NCBI GenBank assembly: GCA_031257235.1
Contig: JAIRPA010000167.1
Location: 1-18,445 of the forward strand
Length of the DNA stretch: 18,445 nt
Source of the DNA: Burkholderiales bacterium
Lineage (GTDB): Bacteria; Pseudomonadota; Gammaproteobacteria; Burkholderiales; Casimicrobiaceae
Direction: 5' to 3'
This document shows positions 12,480 through 18,445 of the stretch, piece by piece. The translations under genes were made by a program, and so were the position numbers. Numbering within the stretch: position 1 is the stretch's first letter; each line of letters opens with the position of its first letter. The notes beneath the pieces were generated by a model. That model made no database searches. It was not told the DNA's origin and saw nothing but the letters and a program-made list of their open reading frames with translations.

Positions 12480-15035
12480 TTATTCCTCCGTGTCGTCGTC
12501 TTGTTCTTCAACCCGCTCCAAGCCCGCGAGCTTTTCATCATCGCCCAGGTTAATCAGCGTCACCCCTTGTGTGGAACGCCCCATCTCGCGGATCGATTTA
12601 ACTTTTGTGCGAATCAATACGCCGCCGGTGGAGATCAACATCACTTCATCGTCAGGATTCACCAAAGCCGCCGTCACCACTTTGCCGTTGCGCTCGGATT
12701 GCAAAATAGCAATCATGCCTTTGGTGCCGCGACCGTGTCGCGTGTATTCGACAATCGGCGTGCGCTTGCCGTAACCGTTTTCGGTGGCGGTCAATACGGA
12801 TTGATTTTCGTTTTCCGCCACCAACAACGCAATCACGCGCTGGTCTTTGGAAAGTGCCATACCGCGCACCCCTTTGGCGGCGCGCCCCATCGCGCGAACA
12901 TCGTTTTCGTCAAAGCGAACGGCTTTTCCGCCTGAGCTAAACAACATCACATCGTGACTTCCGTCGGTCAACGCCGCACCAATTAAATAATCGCCGTCTG
13001 CCAGATCAACCGCAATGATGCCCGAAGGACGCGGACGAGAAAAATCGGAGAGCCGCGTTTTCTTAACCGTGCCTTTCGCGGTTGCCATGAAGACAAAACG
13101 ATTTTCCGAGAATTCCGGCACCGGCAAAATGGCAGTAATCTTTTCACGATCCGCCAACGGCACTAAATTGACGATCGGCTTGCCGCGCGACGAACGCCCG
13201 CCTTGCGGCACGTTATAAACTTTGAGCCAATAAACACGACCGCGATTGGAAAAACACAAAATGTGATGATGCGTGTTCGCCACAAACATGCGTTCGATGA
13301 AATCATTGTCTTTGGTGGCGGTGGCTTGTTTGCCGCGCCCGCCGCGTTTTTGTGCGCGGTATTCCGTCAACGGTTGTGATTTCATATAGCCGGTGTGCGA
13401 CAACGTGACCACCATTTCTTCCGGCGTGATCAAATCTTCAATCGAAATGTCTTCGCCCTGCGCGATGATTTCCGAGCGACGCGGCACCCCATATTCTTTT
13501 TTGACTTCGTTTAATTCGTCTTCGATGATTTTGGCGATACGCGCGGGTTTGGCCAAAATATCCAATAAATCGACAATCAACGCCATGACTTCACGGTATT
13601 CGCCGGTGATTTTGTCTTGCTCCAGACCGGTCAAGCGTTGCAGGCGTAATTCGAGAATGGCTTGCGCCTGCGCGTCCGATAAGCGATAACCGCTTTTGTC
13701 CGGCAACCAGCCCACGTCTGCCGACAAATCTTCCGGACGTGCCGCATCCGACTGCGCCCGTTTAATCATTTCTTCAACGACGGCAGAGCGCCATGTTTTG
13801 GCCAAAAGCGCGGCTTTAGCCTCAGGCGGCGTGGCGGAGGCTTTAATCAGTGCGATGATTTCATCAACATTGGCAAGCGCCACGGCAAGCCCTTCCAAGA
13901 TGTGTCCGCGATCCCGCGCTTTTCTTAACTCAAACCGCGTGCGACGCACGACAATTTCGCGGCGATGCTGAATGAAGGTTTCCAAAAACTGCTTTAAATT
14001 TAACAACCTCGGCTGACCGTTCACCAGCGCGACCATGTTCATCCCGAAGCTGTCTTGAAGCTGGGTTAATTTATAAAGGTTGTTTAAAACGATCTCGGGA
14101 ACTTCACCGCGCTTTAATTCGATCACCGCGCGCATCCCGGTGCGATCCGACTCATCGCGTAGCTCGGAGATGCCGTCAATTTTCTTATCGCGGACCAGCT
14201 CGCCGATTTTGGTCAAAAGCGCGGCTTTGTTGACCTGAAACGGAATTTCATCAATGATGATTGCCTGACGATTGCCTTTTTCCAAATCTTCAACGTGCGT
14301 TCTCGCGCGAATCACGACTTTGCCGCGACCGGTTCGATAACCTTCGCGGACGCCCTCCAATCCGTAAATCAAACCCGCCGTCGGAAAATCCGGCGCGGGG
14401 ATGTGGTGCATCAGGGCATCAATCGAAATATCGGGGTCTTTTAAAAGCGCCAAACAGCCGTTGATGACTTCCGACAAATTGTGCGTGGGAATGTTGGTGG
14501 CCATGCCGACGGCGATCCCCGCGCTGCCGTTGACCAAAAGATTGGGCAAGCGTGTCGGCAAGACCGTCGGTTCTTCGGTGGAGTTGTCAAAATTGGGCAT
14601 GAAATCAACGGTTTCTTTTTGGATGTCCGCCAACATGCCTTCCGCCAACGCCGTCAATCGCGCTTCCGTATAGCGGTACGCCGCCGCAGGATCGCCGTCC
14701 ACCGAACCAAAGTTCCCCTGCCCGTCCACCAAGGGGTGCGCCATGTTCCAGCTTTGCGCCAAGCGAACAAGCGCGTCATAAACAGAGGCGTCGCCATGCG
14801 GGTGATACTTTTTTAAGACTTCGCCGACCACGCCGGCGCATTTGGAGTATTTTTTGTTGTGCAACAGACCTTCGTCAAACATTGCGTACAAAATGCGGCG
14901 ATGCACGGGCTTTAAGCCGTCACGGGCGTCCGGCAAAGCACGCCCGACAATCACACTCATTGCGTAATCCAGATATGAATGCCGCATCTCCGCTTCAAGA
15001 CTGATCGGAAGCGTTTCTTTTGCAAAAGATTCCAT
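12480..15035 (-). CDS. gyrA: DNA gyrase subunit A
   Basis: GyrA is the cleavage and wrapping subunit of DNA gyrase, which introduces negative supercoils and is the target of quinolones. The 851-residue protein has the winged-helix catalytic region with Tyr122 in AAYRYTEAR. The quinolone-resistance region reads HPHGDASVYD (78-87), so position 83 (E. coli numbering) is Ala instead of Ser, while Asp82 and Asp87 are kept. A coiled-coil arm lies around 360-510. The C-terminal beta-pinwheel begins with a variant GyrA box, QKRGGRG (562-568; the usual form is QRRGGKG), followed by repeated blades and an acidic tail, DDDTEE. The ATG at 15035 has GGTGAG upstream. It is the first gene of a gyrA-serC unit, divergent from ompA. 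Confidence 0.98.
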   Translation of the reverse strand: MESFAKETLPISLEAEMRHSYLDYAMSVIVGRALPDARDGLKPVHRRILYAMFDEGLLHNKKYSKCAGVVGEVLKKYHPHGDASVYDALVRLAQSWNMAHPLVDGQGNFGSVDGDPAAAYRYTEARLTALAEGMLADIQKETVDFMPNFDNSTEEPTVLPTRLPNLLVNGSAGIAVGMATNIPTHNLSEVINGCLALLKDPDISIDALMHHIPAPDFPTAGLIYGLEGVREGYRTGRGKVVIRARTHVEDLEKGNRQAIIIDEIPFQVNKAALLTKIGELVRDKKIDGISELRDESDRTGMRAVIELKRGEVPEIVLNNLYKLTQLQDSFGMNMVALVNGQPRLLNLKQFLETFIQHRREIVVRRTRFELRKARDRGHILEGLAVALANVDEIIALIKASATPPEAKAALLAKTWRSAVVEEMIKRAQSDAARPEDLSADVGWLPDKSGYRLSDAQAQAILELRLQRLTGLEQDKITGEYREVMALIVDLLDILAKPARIAKIIEDELNEVKKEYGVPRRSEIIAQGEDISIEDLITPEEMVVTLSHTGYMKSQPLTEYRAQKRGGRGKQATATKDNDFIERMFVANTHHHILCFSNRGRVYWLKVYNVPQGGRSSRGKPIVNLVPLADREKITAILPVPEFSENRFVFMATAKGTVKKTRLSDFSRPRPSGIIAVDLADGDYLIGAALTDGSHDVMLFSSGGKAVRFDENDVRAMGRAAKGVRGMALSKDQRVIALLVAENENQSVLTATENGYGKRTPIVEYTRHGRGTKGMIAILQSERNGKVVTAALVNPDDEVMLISTGGVLIRTKVKSIREMGRSTQGVTLINLGDDEKLAGLERVEEQDDDTEE

Positions 15036-15417
15036 ATAAACTCACCGAACGGGGCTTGTCTGCCCAACGTTTAAGATAAAAACCGAAGATCGGTATCGCG
15101 CCGACCGTTGACAGCTAAACTGCGTATTTTACCTTATCTTCCGTTTTTCTGTTGCAAGAAAGAGACATGAAAACCGATAAGATTGTCTCCGAAAGGGTTA
15201 AAGTGTCGTTTGCGGGCGTCACATTGCCGCAAACTTTTACAACACGGTTGGGGTTTGCTTTATACTCGCAAAGATGGTTGAAACTTTTCAAAATTTAAAA
15301 CTTTTGCTACATTAGAGGGACGTAGACACGGTGGTTTTACGGTCTTTTGAGATAAGCTCATGTAGCTTTTAAAGGTTTCCTCCTTGTCACCCTGTAACTT
15401 TTTTAAAAGGTAATCAT
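15036..15417. promoter_or_regulatory. Divergent gyrA / ompA control region
   Basis: 382 bp without a gene. For ompA (+), -10 candidates are TATACT (15261-15266) and TACATT (15308-15313), both with weak -35 boxes; either gives a leader of at least 100 bases ending in AAAAGG before ATG, as expected for a stable ompA mRNA. For gyrA (-), TAAAAT (plus-strand ATTTTA, 15126-15131) is the best -10; TTGCAA stands 20 bp upstream, a long spacing. In the gyrA leader a small stem, ACCGA / TCGGT (15082-15094), is followed by a T run in the direction of transcription. Promoter positions are tentative. Confidence 0.5.
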
Positions 15418-16134
15418 ATGAAATATTTTATCAAGGCTTTAATTTTTGTGAGTGCCGCTTTCGTCGCCACGTCCGCCTTCTCTCAGAGCGGATACACGAT
15501 CGAAGGTAGCCCGTCTGCCACCATCGTTCGTAGCGGCGGTTATGGCGGTCAGGCAGGCATCAATGATCGTCTTTGCTGGCGCACCGGTTTTTGGACGCCT
15601 GCACAAGCCATTGAAGGCTGCGATCCTGACTTAGTGAAGAAATCCGAACCCGCGCCTGCTCCGACACCGATGGCGGTAGCTCCTGCTCCGACACCGATGG
15701 CGGCAGCTCCCACGCCCGCTCCGGCTCCTACTCCGGCTCCCGCACCTGTCGTCCGCAAAATTGCGTTGGATTCCAAAGTTCTGTTTGATTTCAACAAATC
15801 TGACTTAAAACCGGAAGGTAAAGCGGTCATTGATCGTGAAATCGTCTCGCAATTGCCCTCGTTCTCGGCTGTCGATTTGGTGTTGATCTCCGGTCACGCT
15901 GACCGCATCGGCTCTGAAGCGTACAACCAACGTTTGTCCGAGCGTCGCGCGGAAACTTTGCGCGCCTACTTGGTCGGCAAAGGCTTGCCGAATGACAAGA
16001 TCGAAAGTTTAGGTCTTGGCAAAACCCAGCCGATCACCGGCGATTCCTGCACACAAACGAACCGTCAAGCGTTGATCAACTGCTTGGCGCCTGATCGTCG
16101 TGTAGAAATCGAAATCAAAGGCGACGCAAAATAA
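15418..16134 (+). CDS. ompA: OmpA-family outer-membrane protein
   Basis: A 238-residue precursor that should anchor the outer membrane to peptidoglycan. Residues 1-22 form a signal peptide (MKYFIKALIFVSAAFVATSA core, probable cut after AFS). A short mature N-terminus holds CWRTGFWTPAQAIEGCDPD with two Cys (53 and 68), a segment typical of betaproteobacterial OmpA. A Pro/Ala linker (about 78-111) contains a 9-residue tandem repeat. The OmpA-like domain (about 116-235) has the peptidoglycan-binding pattern GHADRIGSEAYNQRLSERRA with Asp162 and Arg176/177, and a likely disulfide, Cys211-Cys222. There is no eight-stranded barrel domain, so it is the short OmpA type of this group. The ATG is preceded by AAAAGG. 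A strong terminator follows, so it is monocistronic. Confidence 0.93.
   Translation: MKYFIKALIFVSAAFVATSAFSQSGYTIEGSPSATIVRSGGYGGQAGINDRLCWRTGFWTPAQAIEGCDPDLVKKSEPAPAPTPMAVAPAPTPMAAAPTPAPAPTPAPAPVVRKIALDSKVLFDFNKSDLKPEGKAVIDREIVSQLPSFSAVDLVLISGHADRIGSEAYNQRLSERRAETLRAYLVGKGLPNDKIESLGLGKTQPITGDSCTQTNRQALINCLAPDRRVEIEIKGDAK
15655..15708 (+). repeat. 27-bp tandem repeat in the ompA linker
   Basis: CCTGCTCCGACACCGATGG begins at 15655 and again at 15682. Two copies of 27 bp encode PAPTPMAVA and PAPTPMAAA, and further Pro-Ala-Pro-Thr units follow. The repeat can change length in frame by slippage. Confidence 0.75.
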
Positions 16135-16159
16135 TCAAAAGCCCGCTTTTTGAGTTCTA

Positions 16160-16190
16160 AAAAAACCCCGCCTAAAAAGCGGGGTTTTTT
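16160..16190 (+). terminator. Strong terminator of ompA, probably bidirectional
   Basis: A perfect 12-bp stem, AAAAAACCCCGC / GCGGGGTTTTTT, with the loop CTAAAAA, lies 25 bp after the ompA stop. It ends in T6 rightward and, by symmetry, in T6 leftward, so it can also end the yafS-like transcript arriving from the right. Confidence 0.9.
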
Positions 16191-16211
16191 ATTAAGTTCT
16201 TTGCAAAACCT

Positions 16212-16973
16212 CTAAATTTCGCCAAGGGGATTTTGGTCTCCACTCACTTTGCTTTGCGACATTTTGGCCGTCGCCCCCACCCAATTGCGGCGTCTTTTTT
16301 CCCGCTTCCACACGGGCGTCATGCACCGAACGCCAAAGACTTTTTTAACGGCATGGAGAAAATAAAGCCCGCCACACAGGGGAAACCAGCGATCGCCCGC
16401 TTTTTCCATCCATTGAAATCGTGAAAGCCACGGCTCGCGCGAAAACGGAAAGACATACCCCGAAAACGCGCCGCCGGCGATTTCAAAACCCAACACTTCC
16501 AGCCAATCTTTGACGCGATAGGGGCTCATCACGCGCGTCAACCATGAAGAAGGGGTTCCAAATTTTCGACGCAACCCCAAAAGCGAATACGGATTAAATC
16601 CCGCAATCAGCAAATGCCCTTCGGCGCGGAGCGCGCGATGCGCTTCACGCAACACATCATGAGGATCATCGGTAAATTCAAGCGCGTGCGGCATGGCGAT
16701 TAAGTCCAGTGTCTCCGCCGGAAACGGTAGCGCGTGAGGGTCGGCGCGCACGTCGGCGGGAAGATCAAAGTCAAGGACAAACTTGTTCGGAATGCGGGAT
16801 TGCGCCAACATGGGGCGATGCGGCAACCCGATTTGAATCGCGTAGTATCCAAAGATATTGGTAATGGCACGCTCAAACATTCGTTCTTCTTGCGCGAGCA
16901 GATAACGCGCCAAAGGTGTTTCCCACCCTGCCCGCGCGAGCTTATAATTTGCCGTACCCGAATGAATATCCAT
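16212..16973 (-). CDS. YafS-like SAM-dependent methyltransferase (Methyltransf_11)
   Basis: A 253-residue protein of the E. coli YafS type. It matches along the whole length: GWETPLARYLLAQE at the start, ADPHALPFPAETLDLI, DDPHDVLREAHRALR with the post-motif GHLLIAGFNPYSLLGLRRK, and VGATAK near the C-terminus. The usual glycine-rich SAM motif I is absent; its place reads FVLDFDLPADV, a degenerate form also seen in YafS. Substrate and activity are unknown. As in E. coli it is divergent from gloB. The ATG at 16973 overlaps the gloB ATG by two bases; an upstream in-frame ATG at 17009 would overlap further and is less likely. A TATAAT on the minus strand at 17014-17009, inside gloB, is the best promoter candidate. 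Confidence 0.82.
   Translation of the reverse strand: MDIHSGTANYKLARAGWETPLARYLLAQEERMFERAITNIFGYYAIQIGLPHRPMLAQSRIPNKFVLDFDLPADVRADPHALPFPAETLDLIAMPHALEFTDDPHDVLREAHRALRAEGHLLIAGFNPYSLLGLRRKFGTPSSWLTRVMSPYRVKDWLEVLGFEIAGGAFSGYVFPFSREPWLSRFQWMEKAGDRWFPLCGGLYFLHAVKKVFGVRCMTPVWKREKRRRNWVGATAKMSQSKVSGDQNPLGEI
16943..16948 (+). promoter_or_regulatory. Predicted gloB -10 box
   Basis: Perfect TATAAT 23 bp before the gloB ATG, inside the 5' end of the yafS-like gene. The best -35 is weak (TTCCCA, about 17 bp upstream). The transcript would start near 16955, leaving a leader of about 17 bases without a clear Shine-Dalgarno. Confidence 0.5.
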
Positions 16974-17778
16974 GAATGCGATTATCCCGATTCCCGCGCT
17001 TGGCGACAATTATATTTGGTTGATCCATAACCACCGCGAGGCGATTGCGTTTGACGCCGGAGCAAGCGCGCCGCTTCTTCGCATTCTATCCGAACAACGC
17101 CTTGATTTAATCGCGCTCTTTTCGACACATCATCATCAAGACCACGTGGGCGGCAACGAAGCCGTCGCGCAACACTTCCGCGTTCCGGTGTACGCGCCAA
17201 GCCTCGAAACCATCCCCGCCAAAACACACGCTTTGACCGGAGGCGAAACGCTTATGTTTCCTTCCATGAATCTTCGCATCACCCCTTTGCATGTTCCCGG
17301 ACACACCCGCGGACATTTGGCGTATTACTGCGAACATTTAAACCGTGCCGACAATAATCCCCCTTTACTCTTTTGCGGGGACACTCTCTTTTCGTTGGGG
17401 TGCGGGCGAATCTTTGAAGGAAGTCCCGAAGAAATGTTTGCCTCGCTTAAAAAACTTGCCGCACTTCCCGACGCCACGCTTTGTTGTTGCGGTCACGAAT
17501 ACACGGCGCAAAACCTTCGCTTCGCGCGTTGGCTATTCCCGAACGATTTGTATTATCAAACGCGCGCCAAAGAAATTGATCATTTACGCGCACACGCCTT
17601 GCCGACAGTTCCCACCACGCTCAAAGAAGAACGCCTTCACAATCCTTTTTTGCGGGTTGACGATGAGACTTTACGCCATCGTGTCCGCGTTTTATCTTCT
17701 TTTTCCTGCACAACCCCGGTGGACACCTTTGCGGCGTTGCGGCTTTTGAAAGATCAATTTAAATCATCGGCGCCTTGA
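16972..17778 (+). CDS. gloB: Hydroxyacylglutathione hydrolase (glyoxalase II)
   Basis: GloB hydrolyses S-lactoylglutathione to lactate and glutathione, the second step of methylglyoxal detoxification. The 268-residue protein begins MNAIIPIPALGDNYIWLI, the usual glyoxalase II start. It is a metallo-beta-lactamase fold with the metal motif THHHQDHVGG (His53, His55, Asp57, His58), PGHTRGH (His111), CGDTLFSLGCGR (Asp137) and GHEYT (His175). The C-terminal substrate-binding domain ends FAALRLLKDQF. Length and motifs are normal. The start codon overlaps that of the divergent yafS-like gene, an arrangement known from E. coli but tighter here. The 3' end overlaps tilS by 15 bp in convergent orientation, and no separate terminator is visible. 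Confidence 0.96.
   Translation: MNAIIPIPALGDNYIWLIHNHREAIAFDAGASAPLLRILSEQRLDLIALFSTHHHQDHVGGNEAVAQHFRVPVYAPSLETIPAKTHALTGGETLMFPSMNLRITPLHVPGHTRGHLAYYCEHLNRADNNPPLLFCGDTLFSLGCGRIFEGSPEEMFASLKKLAALPDATLCCCGHEYTAQNLRFARWLFPNDLYYQTRAKEIDHLRAHALPTVPTTLKEERLHNPFLRVDDETLRHRVRVLSSFSCTTPVDTFAALRLLKDQFKSSAP
17009..17014 (-). promoter_or_regulatory. Predicted yafS-like gene -10 box
   Basis: The minus strand reads a perfect TATAAT (plus-strand ATTATA), 35 bp upstream of the yafS-like ATG and within the gloB coding sequence (codons for DNYIW). No good -35 was found. If used, its transcript would start near 17002 and overlap the gloB transcript by about 47 bases. Confidence 0.4.
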
Positions 17779-18445
17779 CTTGTTTGTCTGTGTTGTCAAC
17801 GCCCTTTCAACCGAGCCTTGTGACACCTCGTTCGGTTCAAAAATAAAATCGACGTATTGCCCTTTGGGGTGAGCGTGCGCGCATTCGTCAACGCCCCGGC
17901 TGGGCACACAAACAAGTCGGTCGTTTTGATAAACGCGCGGATACGCATCCCGCGCCCAATGCGGCACACCGGCTTCCCGCAACAAATCCCCCAACGTTCT
18001 TTGGGGTCGGTTGGCGCGTTTGAGCGTTTCGTTGGGACTTTTGCGACAAGTGATTTCAACCGTATCCGAATCTAAATCCACGCGCACACCGCGACAGGCT
18101 TGATTGTCAAGACAACGCAACACCCCATGCGGTAATAAAATCTCTTTTTCGCCCCGCCACTTTACGGAATAAGATGAAATGTGTTGATAACAGTAAATGT
18201 GACCGCGATGAATCCCCAGCGACCGATCCTCGCTGACCTTTAATGAAACCCTGCCGTCGTCACGCGCGTATTTGAATTGCCGCGCCATTTCGGTCAGCCT
18301 TGCCAATGACGGCGACCGAAGCCCTAAATGTTTTAATGCGCCTCGCAGCAGCGCGCGCGCCTTTTCATCGGAGCTCGCGCGAAAGACATCAAGCGAAAGA
18401 GGAAATCGCGCTTCATGATTGACGAGTTCTTCGATCATGGACGTT
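17764..18445 (-). CDS. tilS: tRNA(Ile)-lysidine synthase, N-terminal half outside the window
   Basis: TilS attaches lysine to C34 of tRNA-Ile(CAU), changing its reading from AUG to AUA; the gene is essential in most bacteria. Only the C-terminal half, about 226 residues, is visible. It has the middle domain (ALLRGALKHLGLRSPS, then MARQFKYARDDGRVSLKV and HRGHIYCYQ) and the C-terminal domain with RTLGDLLREAGVPHWARDAYP, which matches the LKKIWQELGVPPWLRD region of E. coli TilS. The frame is open to the right edge, so the ATG at 18438 is internal and the PP-loop ATPase domain lies beyond 18445. The 3' end overlaps gloB by 15 bp. The protein ends in a basic tail, NKSRRR. Confidence 0.9.
   Translation of the reverse strand, partial: TSMIEELVNHEARFPLSLDVFRASSDEKARALLRGALKHLGLRSPSLARLTEMARQFKYARDDGRVSLKVSEDRSLGIHRGHIYCYQHISSYSVKWRGEKEILLPHGVLRCLDNQACRGVRVDLDSDTVEITCRKSPNETLKRANRPQRTLGDLLREAGVPHWARDAYPRVYQNDRLVCVPSRGVDECAHAHPKGQYVDFIFEPNEVSQGSVERALTTQTNKSRRR

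Overview
The window looks like chromosomal core DNA of a betaproteobacterium, most likely of the order Burkholderiales. Support comes from an OmpA precursor with a CWRTGFWTP segment and a Pro-Ala linker, an ompA gene divergent from gyrA with serC directly behind gyrA, a yafS-gloB divergent pair, and consensus parS sites beside an mnmG-rsmG-parA-parB operon. G+C looks moderate (low to mid 50s by eye) and GCGC runs are common. I cannot name a genus. No tRNA, rRNA, transposase, phage gene or CRISPR array was seen.

Layout from left to right: (1) the 3' part of glmS (+), followed by two terminator hairpins and a 329-bp spacer filled with stacked palindromes; (2) the parB, rsmG/parA and mnmG block, transcribed leftward in the order mnmG-rsmG-parA-parB (tRNA wobble modification, 16S rRNA methylation, chromosome segregation); (3) a gene-free stretch of about 0.7 kb with six perfect 16-bp parS sites, part of it an imperfect 200-bp direct duplication; (4) a leftward rrf2 - DOMON-like - namZ set, possibly one transcription unit, joining a CymR-like regulator, a carbohydrate-binding-like protein and a DUF1343/NamZ exo-muramidase; (5) leftward comM, serC and gyrA, with serC 7 bp behind gyrA; (6) a 382-bp divergent promoter region, then ompA (+) with a strong terminator; (7) yafS-like methyltransferase (-) and gloB (+), whose start codons overlap; (8) the C-terminal half of tilS (-), overlapping the end of gloB and running off the right edge.

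How the parts relate: ParA, ParB and the parS array form a complete chromosome-partition module, and the last parS site covers the alternative start of mnmG, so ParB could repress its own operon. GlmS (UDP-GlcNAc precursor supply), NamZ (MurNAc-peptidoglycan fragment trimming) and OmpA (peptidoglycan tethering) all touch the cell wall but are not one operon.

Most genes are ordinary housekeeping genes. The points that deserve a second look are the architecture of the parS array, the Rrf2/DOMON/NamZ cluster with an operator-like palindrome and flanking inverted repeats, the glmS-parB junction that looks like the scar of an inversion, a short coding repeat shared by parA and rsmG, and Ala83 in GyrA.
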